Below, one piece after another: positions 1-11,558 of a DNA stretch of 64,000 nucleotides. Position 1 is the stretch's first letter. Each line of letters opens with the position of its first letter. The position numbers and the translations under genes are program-made. This stretch comes from Rebecca billardiae RCC1528. Lineage: Eukaryota; Haptophyta. Where the stretch lies: the NCBI GenBank assembly GCA_965240325.2, contig OZ251238.1:620001-684000 (forward strand), in the 5' to 3' direction. The notes under the pieces were generated by a model. It was not told the origin of the DNA. It searched no databases and saw only the letters and a list, made by a program, of their open reading frames with translations.

Positions 1-580
1 GCCCGCGGAGGGCGGGCACGTGCCGCCTGAACAGCGCCTGCGCGTGGGCGGGCACCTGCACGCACACACCCCAGTTGGAGATGTTGTTGAGCCCGTTGAC
101 CTCGACGCCCGTCCAGTGCGGCTCCTTGCACGCGCGGTGGAAGCGGTACCCGGACACGAGCATGTCGAGCGGGTGGTGCACAAAGTGCACCACCACGTCG
201 TGGGCGCGCTTGACGGAGCGCGGTGTGCGCTTTGGGGGGTCTGCCGTCGCGCCGTCGCAACGCGCGAGGCCGTCCCAGGCGCGGCCCACCCTGTTCTCCG
301 CGCAGCACTTGTTGCGCCGGCTGCGCCGCGAGTGGCTGTGCTCGTCCAGCGCTTCACAGAGACGCTCTCGCAGGGCCATTGCCGCGAACGTGCCAGACTT
401 GTGGTGCGCGATGACGAAGACCGATCGGTTGATCGGCTTGACGCAGTGCCCCTTGGCGCGGCCCTCGTCCGTGGAGCCCGGCGGCGCGAGGCAGACGAGC
501 GCGAGCATGGACGCCCGCCGCCATCGCGCCGTCGATGGCTTCGCGCTGTGCGCAGCGAGGAGCCACGCCGTTGCCGCCAT
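1..580 (-). CDS. Sulfotransferase family protein, 3' part cut by window edge
   Basis: An open frame from an ATG at 580 runs 193 codons to the left edge without a stop, so the C-terminus lies outside the window. A hydrophobic stretch near residues 25-36 (MLALVCLAPPG) could be a short signal anchor. The 5'-phosphosulfate-binding loop is recognisable as VFVIAHHKSGTF (about residues 54-65). The 3'-phosphate-binding segment reads VVHFVHHPLDMLVSGYRFH further on. Both are typical of PAPS-dependent carbohydrate sulfotransferases that act in the Golgi lumen. The acceptor substrate cannot be told from sequence; algal sulfated polysaccharides are a reasonable guess. No intron is needed in the visible part. 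The TIR element at 699-3657 begins only about 120 bp upstream, so it may have replaced or altered the promoter. Family assignment is fairly firm, subfamily unknown. Confidence 0.72.
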   Translation of the reverse strand, partial: MAATAWLLAAHSAKPSTARWRRASMLALVCLAPPGSTDEGRAKGHCVKPINRSVFVIAHHKSGTFAAMALRERLCEALDEHSHSRRSRRNKCCAENRVGRAWDGLARCDGATADPPKRTPRSVKRAHDVVVHFVHHPLDMLVSGYRFHRACKEPHWTGVEVNGLNNISNWGVCVQVPAHAQALFRRHVPALRG

Positions 581-698
581 CGTCGCTTGCGCCGTTTTCC
601 TAATAGGACCCAATCTGCTTCGTGAAATATTATACTACGAGGATCTCGCGGATAAAATCATCGTCAATTTCTGTGTGTGATGAATCAAGGTGGTGTTG

Positions 699-1568
699 GA
701 GGCCACTCCACCGAAATCGAGCCCGTCCAGGGCTTCGGCCGCCCACTGGCGTCCAGGGCTTAGCCCTGGACGCGCCGAGCGCGTCCAGGGCTCCGCTCGC
801 CAGCGCGAGATAGTATTGAGCTCATAGGCGATGCCGCCGCGCCGCGTGCGCGCGCTCCGTCTCGCGCTGGCTGCGGCCGCGAGCGCGTGCGGCGAGCCGT
901 CGCGTGCGGTCGCGCACCGGCGCTGAGGTATGGTGTGCCCATCCGTGCCCTTGGCTCGTGCCCGCGCGCCCTCCTCCGCCGCTGCGTGGCGCGCGTGTGG
1001 TCGCGCCGCCTCGCTCGCTGGGCGCACCGAAAGCGCAAGCGCGCAACGAGTCACCTGTGGCGTGTCGGACCCAGCGCGTGCGCGCCTGGCGTGTGGTTTG
1101 TGTTTGACATGGCCTTGGTCACGCGCGGCGCCGGCCGTGCCCAGCGTCTGACCGCGCGCAACGCGCATAGTACTGGTGGTCCCGGCTGGGTCGAGCCGAC
1201 CCCTCGGGGCTCGGCGGCACCCAGCCACTCGTAGGCGGCCGCGATGGGTCGACGCGTCGGATGGGTGGCGGCTACACACCATGCTGGTCGCGCACTGCCG
1301 CGTGCAGGGCGGTTGCACGGTGACAAGTGCCCCCGCGATCGTGCCGCGCTCGGGTACGAACAGGAGCAGTATGTTGCATGCGTGCCGCCGGCAGGTGGCG
1401 AGCTGGGGCGTGCTGGTCGGTGTGGCTGACGGGCGCGCTCGCGCGCGTGGCATGAGCGAGCGCGCCGCCGCCCAAGCGTGCCGCCCACGCCGCGCGCCGC
1501 GCGCCGCGCGCCGCGCGGCCTACGTCGCGTCGGCGCTCGCGCGGCCGGCAGCTCCGGACGGCAGCGTG
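699..1568 (+). repeat. Left terminal inverted repeat of the foldback element
   Basis: This is the inverted copy of 2787-3657. It holds GC-rich DNA with no supported gene. The long open frames in it reflect base composition and appear in the other arm as well. Confidence 0.88.
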
Positions 1569-2786
1569 GCCGGAAGGCGGCACGGGCACCATGCTGCTCA
1601 AGGCTGGCAAACAAGCTGCAGTAGTCGTCCCTCATCTTGGCATACGGAAACAGCTAGCACGCATGATGAGATGGATACACAGCAGTTCAGCAGTCTGCAT
1701 GCTCCGTGACCGTGACGGGGTATTCGGAAAGTGTTCAGCTGACAAATCTCGCCTGCCTGAGCTATCTGTCAGGCTGTGTGCGTCTCTTCTTCTTAGTCAG
1801 TGTTGTGCTCAGGCCGGCCACCGTAGAAGGGTGGGAGCTGGCGAACTTCTCCACCGGGTACCGAGCCTATCATAGCCATCAGCGCGCGCATACTGTAGCA
1901 GCGGTTCAGCCTTGTCACTGGCTAGCATCCCGTACTTGGTAGCTGCCGAGCAGCTCCGCGCGCTGAGCGTCGTGTTCAGCTGTGATGTATGATGAGCAGC
2001 GCAGCTTGCTCGCACCACGCGCGCACCCTCGCGTGCACCCACTAGACCAGTGTTGATGTGAGCCACCGACAGTGATAGGTCGGCACGAATGTGTGCAACA
2101 GAAGCCTCGCTAGGAACTGCTGTCATGAAAGTGCTGTCAGCTGACGCTCCAGTGAATCGCTTGTTACGCACTGCTTACAATATCATTCCATTTCCCACAG
2201 TCGTTCATCAGACGCCGTGGCCGTGGCAGGCGCCAACGCCACAACTGACGCCACTCTAGGCTCCATGCTACTTCATTGAGGGCGTGGGCCCGCGCTACAT
2301 GCTCAAACCAGCCGCGGCGAGCATCAGGTGCTTGAGGCGTGCGTGCGCTTGCAGCCGCTCAGAAGTACAGTATTGAAGGCAGTGCCGCCACCGAGCCCGT
2401 GCAGCGTCCGAGCTACGCATCTCGACTCTGGCGCATGCGCAGGCTGCCGTAAGCCTCTGGGTCTCCACCACAACGGGAGGAGGGGCGATGTATCACCTCG
2501 GTGCGTGTGCATACCTTCTGTTCACGTGTCTTGCGACCGGCCATCTTCATAGTCATCTACCCGAGCCTGCGCCAAGGGTTTGCGCCGCGGACGTCAGTCA
2601 GCCCGCTGTGCTGATATCACCGCAGAATCCGTGGGCAATGACGTACTTCAGGGTACGAGAAGACACGCGGCATGCGGACGCCCATAGACGCAAGGCCGTG
2701 GCTATCAACCTCTTCACCCGCCGCCCATTTCGCGTACTAGTAAGGACCAGCTCTGCAGCTGGCACACGACAGCCACTCGGACCAGT

Positions 2787-3657
2787 CACGCTGCCGTCCG
2801 GAGCTGCCGGCCGCGCGAGCGCCGACGCGACGTAGGCCGCGCGGCGCGCGGCGCGCGGCGTGCGGCGTGGGCGGCACGCTTGGGCGGCGGCGCGCTCGCT
2901 CATGCCACGCGCTCGAGCGCGCCCGTCAGCCACACCGACCAGCACGCCCCAGCTCGCCACCTGCCGGCGGCACGCATGCAACATACTGCTCCTGTTCGTA
3001 CCCGAGCGCGGCACGATCGCGGGGGCACTTGTCACCGTGCAACCGCCCTGCACGCGGCAGTGCGCGACCAGCATGGTGTGTAGCCGCCACCCATCCGACG
3101 CGTCGACCCATCGCGGCCGCCTACGAGTGGCTGGGTGCCGCCGAGCCCCGAGGGGTCGGCTCGACCCTAGCCGGGACCACCAGTACTATGCGCGTTGCGC
3201 GCGGTCAGACGCTGGGCACGGCCGGCGCCGCGCGTGACCAGGGCCATGTCAAACACAAACCACACGCCAGGCGCGCACGCGCTGGGTCCGACACGCCACA
3301 GGTGACTCGTCGCGCGCTCGCGCTTTCGGTGCGCCCAGCGAGCGAGGCGGCGCGACCACACGCGCGCCACGCAGCGGCGGAGGAGGGCGCGCGGGCACGA
3401 GCCAAGGGCACGGATGGGCACACCATACCTCAGCGCCGGTGCGCGACCGCACGCGACGGCTCGCCGCACGCGCTCGCGGCCGCAGCCAGCGCGAGACGGA
3501 GCGCGCGCACGCGGCGCGGCGGCATCGCCTATGAGCTCAATACTATCTCGCGCTGGCGAGCGGAGCCCTGGACGCGCTCGGCGCGTCCAGGGCTAAGCCC
3601 TGGACGCCAGTGGGCGGCCGAAGCCCTGGACGGGCTCGATTTCGGTGGAGTGGCCTC
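2787..3657 (-). repeat. Right terminal inverted repeat of the foldback element
   Basis: This is the inverted copy of 699-1568, ending three bases after GTGGCC and immediately followed by the TGTTG target duplication. One extra base near 3170 and a few substitutions distinguish it from the left arm. Confidence 0.88.
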
Positions 3658-3843
3658 TGTTGGCCGGACAATGATTAATTTAATACGGTACGGTAAGACG
3701 ATCGACCAATTTACCAATAGGTGCAAATAGAAGTGATCAAGTTTTTAGTACATAGCAGCCACCAGCGCGCGCCGACGACCCAACGGCCCGAACGGCGGGC
3801 GCAGCATTGGGCTCCACACTGCGCGACTGACTGCGTCGCCACC

Positions 3844-5379
3844 ATGTCTCGACCGCCCTCGTCGCTCGGCGCGCTCCTAGCGCTCGCGGCGTGGGCTGTT
3901 GCCCCGGCGGCTTGCTTCGAGTTCGTCATGGGAGGCTGCGGTGGCCCCGGGTGCGCCATCCTCGACACGGGCGAGGCCAAGTGCTGGGGCAACGGCGGGA
4001 AAGGACGGCACGGCCACGGTGACATCGAGGACCGCGGCGACGACCCGGGCGAGATGGGCAACAACCTGCCGGCGCTCGATCTGGGCACGGGGCGCACGGT
4101 CGTAAAGATCTACTCGACGATGGAGGAGAGCGCCTGCGCGCTCCTCGACAACGGCGACTTCAAGTGCTGGGGCGAGGCGAATCACGGCCGACTCGGGACC
4201 GGCGACACCGTCGACCGAGGCGGCTTGCCGGGCACGATGGGCGACAAGCTGCCGGCCATCGAGCTGCCGTCCGGCACGGCCATCGTGATCGCGGCCGTCG
4301 GCGAACTCTCCCGCTGCCTCCTCCTCAACGACACCACCACTCGGTGCTTCGGCCACGCGCAGTGGCTCGGCCTCGGCCTGACGGGCTCAAGCACGAACAG
4401 CGTCGGCGACGACCCGGGCGAGATGGGCAACAACCTGACGGCCGTCGACTTCGGGGCGGGGCGGTACGCCATAAACCTCTTCGCCGGCTCGGACGCGTTC
4501 TGTGCCATCCTCGACGACCGGTCCCTCAAGTGCTTCGGCGACAACCCGGAAGGCAATCTCGGCTACGACGACCGCCACGACCGCGGCTCGGGCCCGGAAG
4601 ACGATTGCCCCGACTGCCATCTCATGGGCGACAAGCTCCCGGCCGTCGACCTGGGCAAAAACCGGACGGTGAAGACGATGGAGCTCTCGACGATGCACAC
4701 CTGCGCGATCCTCGACAACGACGCGCTCAAGTGCTGGGGGAAGGGCGATGACGGCGCGCTCGGCTACGAGGACACGCTCGATCGCGGCGACGGGCAGGAA
4801 GACGCGCTGCCCAACCTGATGGGCGACAAGCTGCCCGAGGTCAACTTGGGCACGGGCAGGAAGGCCGTCGCGGTGAGCCTCGCGGCGCCCTCCTCCGGCA
4901 CGACGTGCGTGCTGCGCGACGACGGCGCCTACGTGTGCTGGGGCGACAACCCCTACAGCCTGGTCATGGACGGTACGACCAACGACTACGGCGAGGTGGC
5001 GGGGACGATGGGCGACAACCTCAAGCCCATCTACCTGGGCAGGCACCCGTCCGACCCGAAGAACCGCAACCGGACGGTCTGCAAGTTCGAGATGGGCGAG
5101 GAGACGAACTGCCTGCTCCTTGACGACTGCACCTTCACGTGCATCGGCTATCATCCGCTCCTCGCCCAGGGCGACGGTGAGAGCCGCGGCGATGAGCCGG
5201 GCGAGCTCGGCGACGGGCTGCTGCCCATCGACCTGGGCGACGGCGCCCTCAGCAAGTGCCTGTCGGGTACGGAGACGTGCTTCCTGGACGCCTTCGCGAG
5301 CGCGCCGCCACCGCCGTCCCCGCCGAGCCCGCCGCCGGACCCGCCGAGCTCGCCGCCGCCGCCGGCGTCGCCGAGCCCA

Positions 5380-5413
<34 letters not shown>

Positions 5414-5883
5414 CGCTGTCGCCGCCGCTGTCGCCCCCACCGAGCCCGCCGTGGAGCCCACCACCGCCCAGCTCGCCGCCATCGCCCCCGACGCCCTTCC
5501 CGCCGCCCAGCCCGCCGCCGCCCCCGTCGCCGCCGCCAAGCCCGCCGCCGCCGCTCGAACCACTGCCGCCGCCGTCCCCGCCGCCGCCGCCGCCACCCAC
5601 GCCGCCGCCGAGCCCGCCGCCGTCCCCACCGCCACCGCCGCCCCCCACGCCGCCGCCGTCACCGCCGCCGCCACCGTCGCCGCCGCCGCCGAGCCCGCCG
5701 CCGCCGCCGTTGCCACCCCCCTCCCCGCCGCCGCCGCCGCCGTCGCCGCCGCCACAAGCCCTGTGCGGCGGCGGCTGCTTCCTTGCGGTGCGCGCCCGCC
5801 GCCGCCGCGCGTCGCCGCGCGCCCCACCGGGTCGCGAAGCCGGCCGCGTAGTGCCGCCCGCCGTTTCATCCCGCGGCCCGTAA
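3844..5883 (+). CDS. Secreted RCC1-repeat protein with proline-rich (SPPP) tail
   Basis: The frame opens at an ATG in a perfect GCCACCATG context and encodes 679 residues without an intron. Residues 1-24 form a signal peptide (LGALLALAAWAVAPAACF). About seven RCC1-type repeats follow, each with a CWG or CFG core and a GDDPGEMGNNLPALDLG-like ending, to about residue 480. Such beta-propeller repeats bind proteins. From about residue 487 to 640 the chain is almost entirely Pro with interspersed Ser (PPSPPP, SPPPPP), like hydroxyproline-rich cell-wall or cell-surface glycoproteins. The last 40 residues are basic and Gly/Arg-rich and may be non-genuine if a 3' intron exists. Its likely place is the extracellular matrix or cell covering. 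The peptidyl-serine galactosyltransferase-like gene at 15321 belongs to the enzyme class that modifies such SPPP modules. Confidence 0.8.
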
Positions 5884-8521
5884 GCCGCGCGTGCGCTGCC
5901 GCGCGCTTGGTCGCCCAGCGCCCGCGGCGATGTGCGGCTGTGGCCGAGATGCTACGCGCGCATATGCGCCGTGAGCCGTCCGCCACGCGCGTGTCGTGTG
6001 TGCTGTGCTGTCTCACAAGGACCGCCCCTGCCCCGTGTCGACCGCGCGGGCCGCGTGCGCGCGCGCGCGCCTGCAGCTCATGGCCACCACGCTGTACAGG
6101 CTCACCGTCGGGAACGTGGCGTGCGGCGTCTTCGGCGTGTGCTAACTGAGTAGCTCAGCTGGCTGCTCGCGAATAGTACTGATTGACGAGCTGGACGTCG
6201 CCCGGACCGTGTGCCATCCCGCGTGACCCGCCGTCGTCATCGCTTTGGCGGAATAGACAATAGTGCCACGGACGAGCTGACGACATCAGCCTTTATTATT
6301 GGACGTCTGGACTCGCCTGGCCACTGTCGCTTATATAGCTGCTTCAGCAGTCTATGTCACACTCGACGGCACAGGTTAGGGGGGCCAAAGTGGCACTGTA
6401 GCGTTACTGACGGCCACGAGCGCGGGTCCTAGCGAGTGTTTAGAGCTGATTTCGGGCTGGATCATTTGCCCTCTGGAGGGGTCTGGGCCGGCCATGTAAA
6501 AAAAGCAGGTGCCCATACCCTGAATATAGGGCGTAACGGCTAGCATATTTACTTATTAGAATGAGCCTGAACTTATTGGAAACGGTATATAACGGTCGTC
6601 CTATATGTGACATATAGACCATGTCGACCTCACTTTGATAGAGCATCTCAGCGAGATCGTTCTGAGTCCCCAGCAGCAGCAGGTCCCAACATGCGATATA
6701 GGCTGTGTACTGGCAGGCTGTCAAATATGTAGTTTCCTAGAAGCCACCGATCGTTACATACCCACTGTGTATATAGGCGCCATGCTGATGAATACAGCCT
6801 CGTCTGATCTCGAGCTGCGAGATACGTTTTCAGACTGTGTATACGGCCACGCGTACGGCGTATTGCAGACATAGTAGACCCAAAGCACCGGCCCCACGTC
6901 CTTAGCCCGGGAGTGCTCTCGGTCATAGGCAAGGTTTAAAGTGACTCGAGCCAACCGTCACCGCTCCCTGGCCGAGACCTACGAGGCAGGTCAAATCTGT
7001 CGTCGTCGCAGTGCGGCACAGTGCCGAGCATGCGATTCGGCAGCAAACGTCTGCTCCAGGCGGTGGCTGGCGTGTCTGCACCAAACCAGGCTGGATGGGA
7101 TTGGTCCATATAGGTACGAACTACCCTGTTCCGCGCTATTTCTGGGCTTAGGGGCGGATATTCGGCCTACAGAGGCTGATCCGGCGCTGTTCGGCGCTCC
7201 TGGCTGGCTGCGCGGAGCCCAACGGCAAGCGCCGGCGTGTGCAAGGTGTCAAGATTGAGACGGTCTCTGACGCTCCCGCCGGTCTTGGGCGCACCAGGGT
7301 GCATGAGGGCCCATCTGCATCTGCTTCTGCAGGCATGAGCGTCACAGGGGCGCGCTTGCAGGCACGGTCGAGTGCACGTCGGACCTGTCGAATGAGCCAA
7401 CCGCTGCCTGCGAGCACGTCCGCGACGTCCTGAGAGGCGAATGGGAGGCGCCCAGACGCCATCAGAGGGCACACGTGACCCATACCCAACGTACTGACCA
7501 TCGCAAGTGCCACGGCAGGTGCAAACACGGGCCCTACAAGCGGAACATGACAGTTGCGAGCTCCGCGGAGGTGTTGCGCGCGAGCTCGCGCCGGTCTGCT
7601 GACGGCGATTCCGGCGCAGCAGGGCAGGTTAGGCGAGCTGGGCATCCACATACATACATGGGCACTTGGTGCGAGCATCGATCTCAACTGTGCGAGTTGA
7701 TCATGAGCCACACCGTGCGGTAGCGTGACGGGCGCACGCAGCGCGCCAATTCAAGCCGGCCGACGCGCGCCGCGCACGGCGCGAGATGGCCAAGAAGCGG
7801 GTGGTGAGCCGCTGGTGGCGCAAAGGCACGGGTCGGTAGCGCCCACCAGCGTCACGCGCGCGCGCACCCGAGACCATCTCGGCGTCTCAAAGGTCGCGAG
7901 CGCGCGGCGGTCCACTGCCTCCGGCCGCTCGCGCTGGAGCGGAACCGAGCTCTGAGCGTCCGAAGGCGTGAAGCTCGATTTTCGAGCGGGGTCCGAGAAA
8001 AAGGCTCCGCGCCACCCTAAAAGGCCGAGGGCGGAGCGAAAATGCGACGCGACTTTGCTTTTCATTTTTAAATGGGCGGTTTGGCCCCCCTACTGACAGG
8101 TCCAGGACTCTCAGCTAAGAGTATGAGCAGTACGGCAGCGGCAGTGAGTACTCTCCGAGTGCTATCACGTATCAGCTATATATGCCGCCGAATACAGCGC
8201 AGTATCGGAATCCGCGACGATGATGATGACTCTGCTGCAGTCTGCTGGCGACAACCGGACTCTATGGGGGCGCATCAGGCGGTATCAGCAGTCTGGCAGA
8301 CGCGGCGTCGCTCACAGCGCAGGCAGGTGTTTGGCGCGGCTGCACTCTCGAGGTGGCTGGGATACATCAGTATTACAACATCCAGGCCCAGCACCCTCCC
8401 CGCTGGCTGGTACTCTCCGCCATCGCACTCGCTCATCACGCGAGTGTGCCCGCCGAGTAACGATGGCGGCGCAGTCCGGAGGAGAGTACCAGACAGCCCT
8501 CCCCGCGTGTGGTCTGACTAA
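5884..8521. other. Gene-poor intergenic region
   Basis: About 2.6 kb of lower-GC DNA. The open frames on both strands are short and overlapping, and none has recognisable protein character. No RNA gene was recognised. Confidence 0.5.
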
Positions 8522-8746
8522 GTGTGGAGTGTCAGAGCGCGGCTCCCGAGCGCGTGCCGCTCCGAGCGCGGGGCCGGCCGTCTTGCTGCAATGGCCGCCT
8601 CGATGAGGTGCGGCAACGCGCCCCTCACCTGCCTGCGCCGGTCTGTTTTGAATTGCGGTGTCTTTGTGCAGTCGTGTTGGATGGCGTCAATCACGCCTTA
8701 ACCAAGTGTGCACGTTAAAACATATATATATATATAGTGAACTGTA
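8522..8746 (+). repeat. Dispersed repeat R1, copy a
   Basis: About 225 bp, closely similar to 45055-45261 in the same orientation. Both share a core with CAATGGCCGCCTCGATGA and an end reading CCTTAACCAAGTGTGCACGT followed by a short AT run and a GTAAACTGTA-like end. A third, truncated copy lies at 29676-29719. No coding potential. Confidence 0.75.
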
Positions 8747-9148
8747 TAACTGGGTACTACGGAGTACTATGATGATATGCTATAGCTACGGTGACGGTCA
8801 TCATCTCACATCTGTTATTATCTTCCGGGACGACGAGAGTGAGGCTGCTGATGATGATTATAGCCTGCGCTGACTTCGGCGGAGTGACACCGACGCTTCA
8901 GCAGACGGTGATGACGGCTGACGTACTGTGCGGGGCCGCGCCACGGGGCCGGGGCGGCCCGGCGCCGCATCAATCATGAGCGCGATGACGACTAGTCGTC
9001 GCCATGATATCAGCAGCATCATTATCACATCACGTGTGGCGGCGGGCCCCGGTCACGACTCCGACGATGATGATTGATGATGATGAGCACGCCCTACTCA
9101 GTCATAGTGATCTGGTGCTCCATCCCGGCCCCGCTCCCCGTTGACAGG

Positions 9149-9460
9149 GGGGCAGGGCTGCGGGTGGCGCACTGCCTGACCTGATGGTCGGAAGGCGCGG
9201 ACGCATTCTATGCTATGCTAGTGTCTGCTGCAGTCTGCACTCTGAGCCTGATGACGCTTGCCCCGGTTCGGCACTGAGTGAGTCACTGACCGGACCACCT
9301 CGGTTAAATAAATAAATAAATAATAAATAAATATATATTATAATACATTTAACGACGTGGCAGCATCGGACAAGCGTCAGGCTCAGAGTGCAACAGACAC
9401 ATAGAATGCGTCCGCGCCTTCCGACCAGGTCAGACAGTGCGCCACCCGCAGCCCTGCCCC
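9149..9460. repeat. Hairpin/MITE-like inverted repeat
   Basis: Arms 9149-9263 and 9367-9460 are inverted copies. Both contain GGAAGGCGCGGACGCATTCT on their respective strands, with small indels. They surround an AT-rich centre of AAATAAATAAATA repeats. The structure is like a miniature inverted-repeat element or a long hairpin; no target duplication was identified. Confidence 0.72.
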
Positions 9461-9514
9461 GTAATATATATATTATATTATTACTAACACGCCGTACTAT
9501 TAACTATATATATA

Positions 9515-11363
9515 TGACCGCGTTCCGCGGTCCTTCCGTAGAACCAACGTAGTTAGAGGCCCGCGGTGCAACCTCCGTCGGCTGCTGATGTCGATCAGTC
9601 TGACTGACATGGCGGGCCGAGGACTGTCGCCGCGGGCCGCGCGGCGGGTGAAGCGCGGCCGCCGGGGCGGCGCGCGCGCGCAGGGCGAGAGGCGCCGCGC
9701 GGCGCGGGCCGGCGCGGGCGGGCGTGCGGGCGCACCTGCTTGAGGTGCTCGCGCTGCGCCATGCGCTCGACGACGGGCCGCTGGTCGCTCAGCCGGCGCG
9801 CCTCGTGCCGGCAGAGCGAGAGCGCGCGCCACTGCCAGCGGGCACTGCGTCTGCTGCCCCGGCCCGTGCGCCGCTGCGCAGCCGCGCACCGATCGCCAGA
9901 GGCGAGACCGAGCGGAGCTCGGAGTGGAACGAGGCGAGCGGCGCGTCGCGCCTGCCGCCGCGCGTGCGCGCCTGCTCCACCGCGCCGCGCCGTGCTCGCC
10001 CGCCGCCTCCTCGTCCGCCACGTCGCGGCCTCGACTAGCTAGCCACGGCGGCGGCCAGCCGGCGCGGCAGGCCGTGACAATCGGCAGCCCGTGGCCGTGC
10101 GTGCTCGCCGAGTTGCTGCTGCTGCACCTCCGGCGCGGTCGACGACCGAGTTGAGGAGGGGCTCGCGCTCGGCGTCGAGGAGCGAGCTCGCGAGCTCGAG
10201 CTCGCCCTTCATTCAGCCGCGCTAGCTCCGGGCGCATCCGGCTCATCTCCGCTGCGGCGTGCCGTCGCGGCGCGCTCCCAATCCTCATTCCTCAAGCGAC
10301 GAGCTCGCGTAGTGCTCCGGACTCGGCTCGCCCTTGCGCGCTCCTCCTCGAGCGACGAACGCGCCCGCGGGTAGGTTGTTGGGCGCGCGCCGACTCGGCG
10401 TGACTCGGCCACGCGGCCCGGCAAGACGACAGACAGACAGACCGGTGCCGGTGGGCGCGCTCGTTGAGAGCGGAGCGCGAGGGCCGGGCGAGACGGAGTA
10501 GACGCGGGGCCTGCGAGGCGACAGGCGCGCTCGGGGAGAGCAGAGTGCGAGGGCGAGAGGCAGCGGCCGGCCGGCCCCCGCCACCACCTCGCGCACCGCG
10601 GCGTATTCTGCGGCGGCACGCGCACGCCGTCACTGCCGCACGCCGCCCCCCGGTCCGAGTCAAGCACTCCACGCGTCGCGGCAGGCCCCTTGCCCCGCGT
10701 CTATTTTACTCCGTCTCACGACTCCGCGCCGGTACGCGCCGGCCCGAGCATTTCGTCTGCGTGCTGTATATATATATATTCGTCACGAACTAGTACCCGG
10801 TATGGGGGTACGGAGTGATCATCTTTTGTCTGCAGTGCGCCCTCTAGTGGCTTCCGCGGGAACCAGTGAGTCCATTTACGACCATGCACGTTCAACCGTA
10901 TCGTCGGAAGATTGAACGGGAACCCCCTTGGTAGAATACCCTGCTACTGTAGGACCCCCGTGCACATGCACTTTTAAAAAAACACGTCCGGCCCTGGGTC
11001 CGGTTGGTCCCGGGCTGGCGACCAAGTTTTGTTCCGTAGTATATATATATATATGAATGTTTACAACAAATCGCAGCTAGATATTCGTTCACTAGTACCC
11101 AGATATACTGACAAAGGCGCGTCCAGGCTCACGTCCGTCCGTAGATACGGAATTGGAGCGGGCGCGGCTATTTCGTCAATGCGCCTGGCTAATGCAGAGC
11201 AATGGGCCAAGGTACCCCTGGAAAAAGCGAAAACTCACCCTCCGACAGCCCTCAAAATCGTCCCCCGTCCCCTCATTCTTTTAGATCAAAAGATCTTTTT
11301 GACAACGTAGTGAGGGCCCCCGGCGGGGCTCCACGCTACGCGCTCCGCCCTGCACCGCGGGCC
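9515..11363. mobile_element. TIR element family E, copy 1 (1.85 kb)
   Basis: The left end carries the palindrome GACCGCGTTCCGCGGTC (9516-9532) and then GGCCCGCGGTGCA (9558-9570). The right end at 11351-11363 is the inverse, TGCACCGCGGGCC. The same ends, in the same order, bound 56469-58033, and the two copies are similar over much of the left 0.85 kb and the last 130 bp. The interior contains a minus-strand coding-like block ending in VVERMAQREHLKQ at a GTGCGC donor-like site (about 9735), as in the other copy. No transposase is visible; target duplications were not resolved. Confidence 0.65.
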
Positions 11364-11558
11364 ATTAGTAGTAGTATAGTAGTATTAGTATTATATTATT
11401 ATATATATATAATATATATATATATAATACTATTATTATTATATTACGGCCACCTGCGTCCTGCTGCTTCATCTGGCCTCGTCGCGTCGTCGTGTCTAAC
11501 GTCAACGTGTCACTCGTGACTCGTCCTCGACGTAACGACGACGTACTCGATCGCGTCA
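11364..11558. other. AT-rich spacer
   Basis: Runs of TATATA and TAGTAGTAT between element copy 1 and the 3' end of the Mediator gene; no gene seen. The TA runs near 11395-11440 could form hairpins. Confidence 0.5.

Larger units (their letters stand above)
699..3657. mobile_element. Foldback/TIR transposon-like element, 2959 bp, with 870-bp inverted arms
   Basis: The left arm (699-1568) and right arm (2787-3657) are inverted copies with only a handful of substitutions or one-base indels that I could spot. Both arms begin GAGGCCACTCCACCGAAATC, read inward. The element is flanked by the direct duplication TGTTG (694-698 and 3658-3662), which marks the exact insertion ends. The 1.2-kb spacer (1569-2786) has no convincing coding frame and I saw no transposase, so the element looks non-autonomous. 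The outer 100 bp of each arm carries several copies of GTCCAGGGCT in both orientations. Superfamily is undetermined: a 5-bp duplication with very long arms does not fit a common class cleanly. The near-identity of the arms suggests recent insertion or gene conversion. Confidence 0.85.

Noticed and set aside
699-1600. Genes in the GC-rich arms of the foldback element
   Set aside because: Open frames on all six frames appear identically in both inverted arms and show no protein family features.
7148-7711. 187-codon minus-strand open frame
   Set aside because: No recognisable motif, irregular composition, and overlapping open frames of similar length on the other strand.
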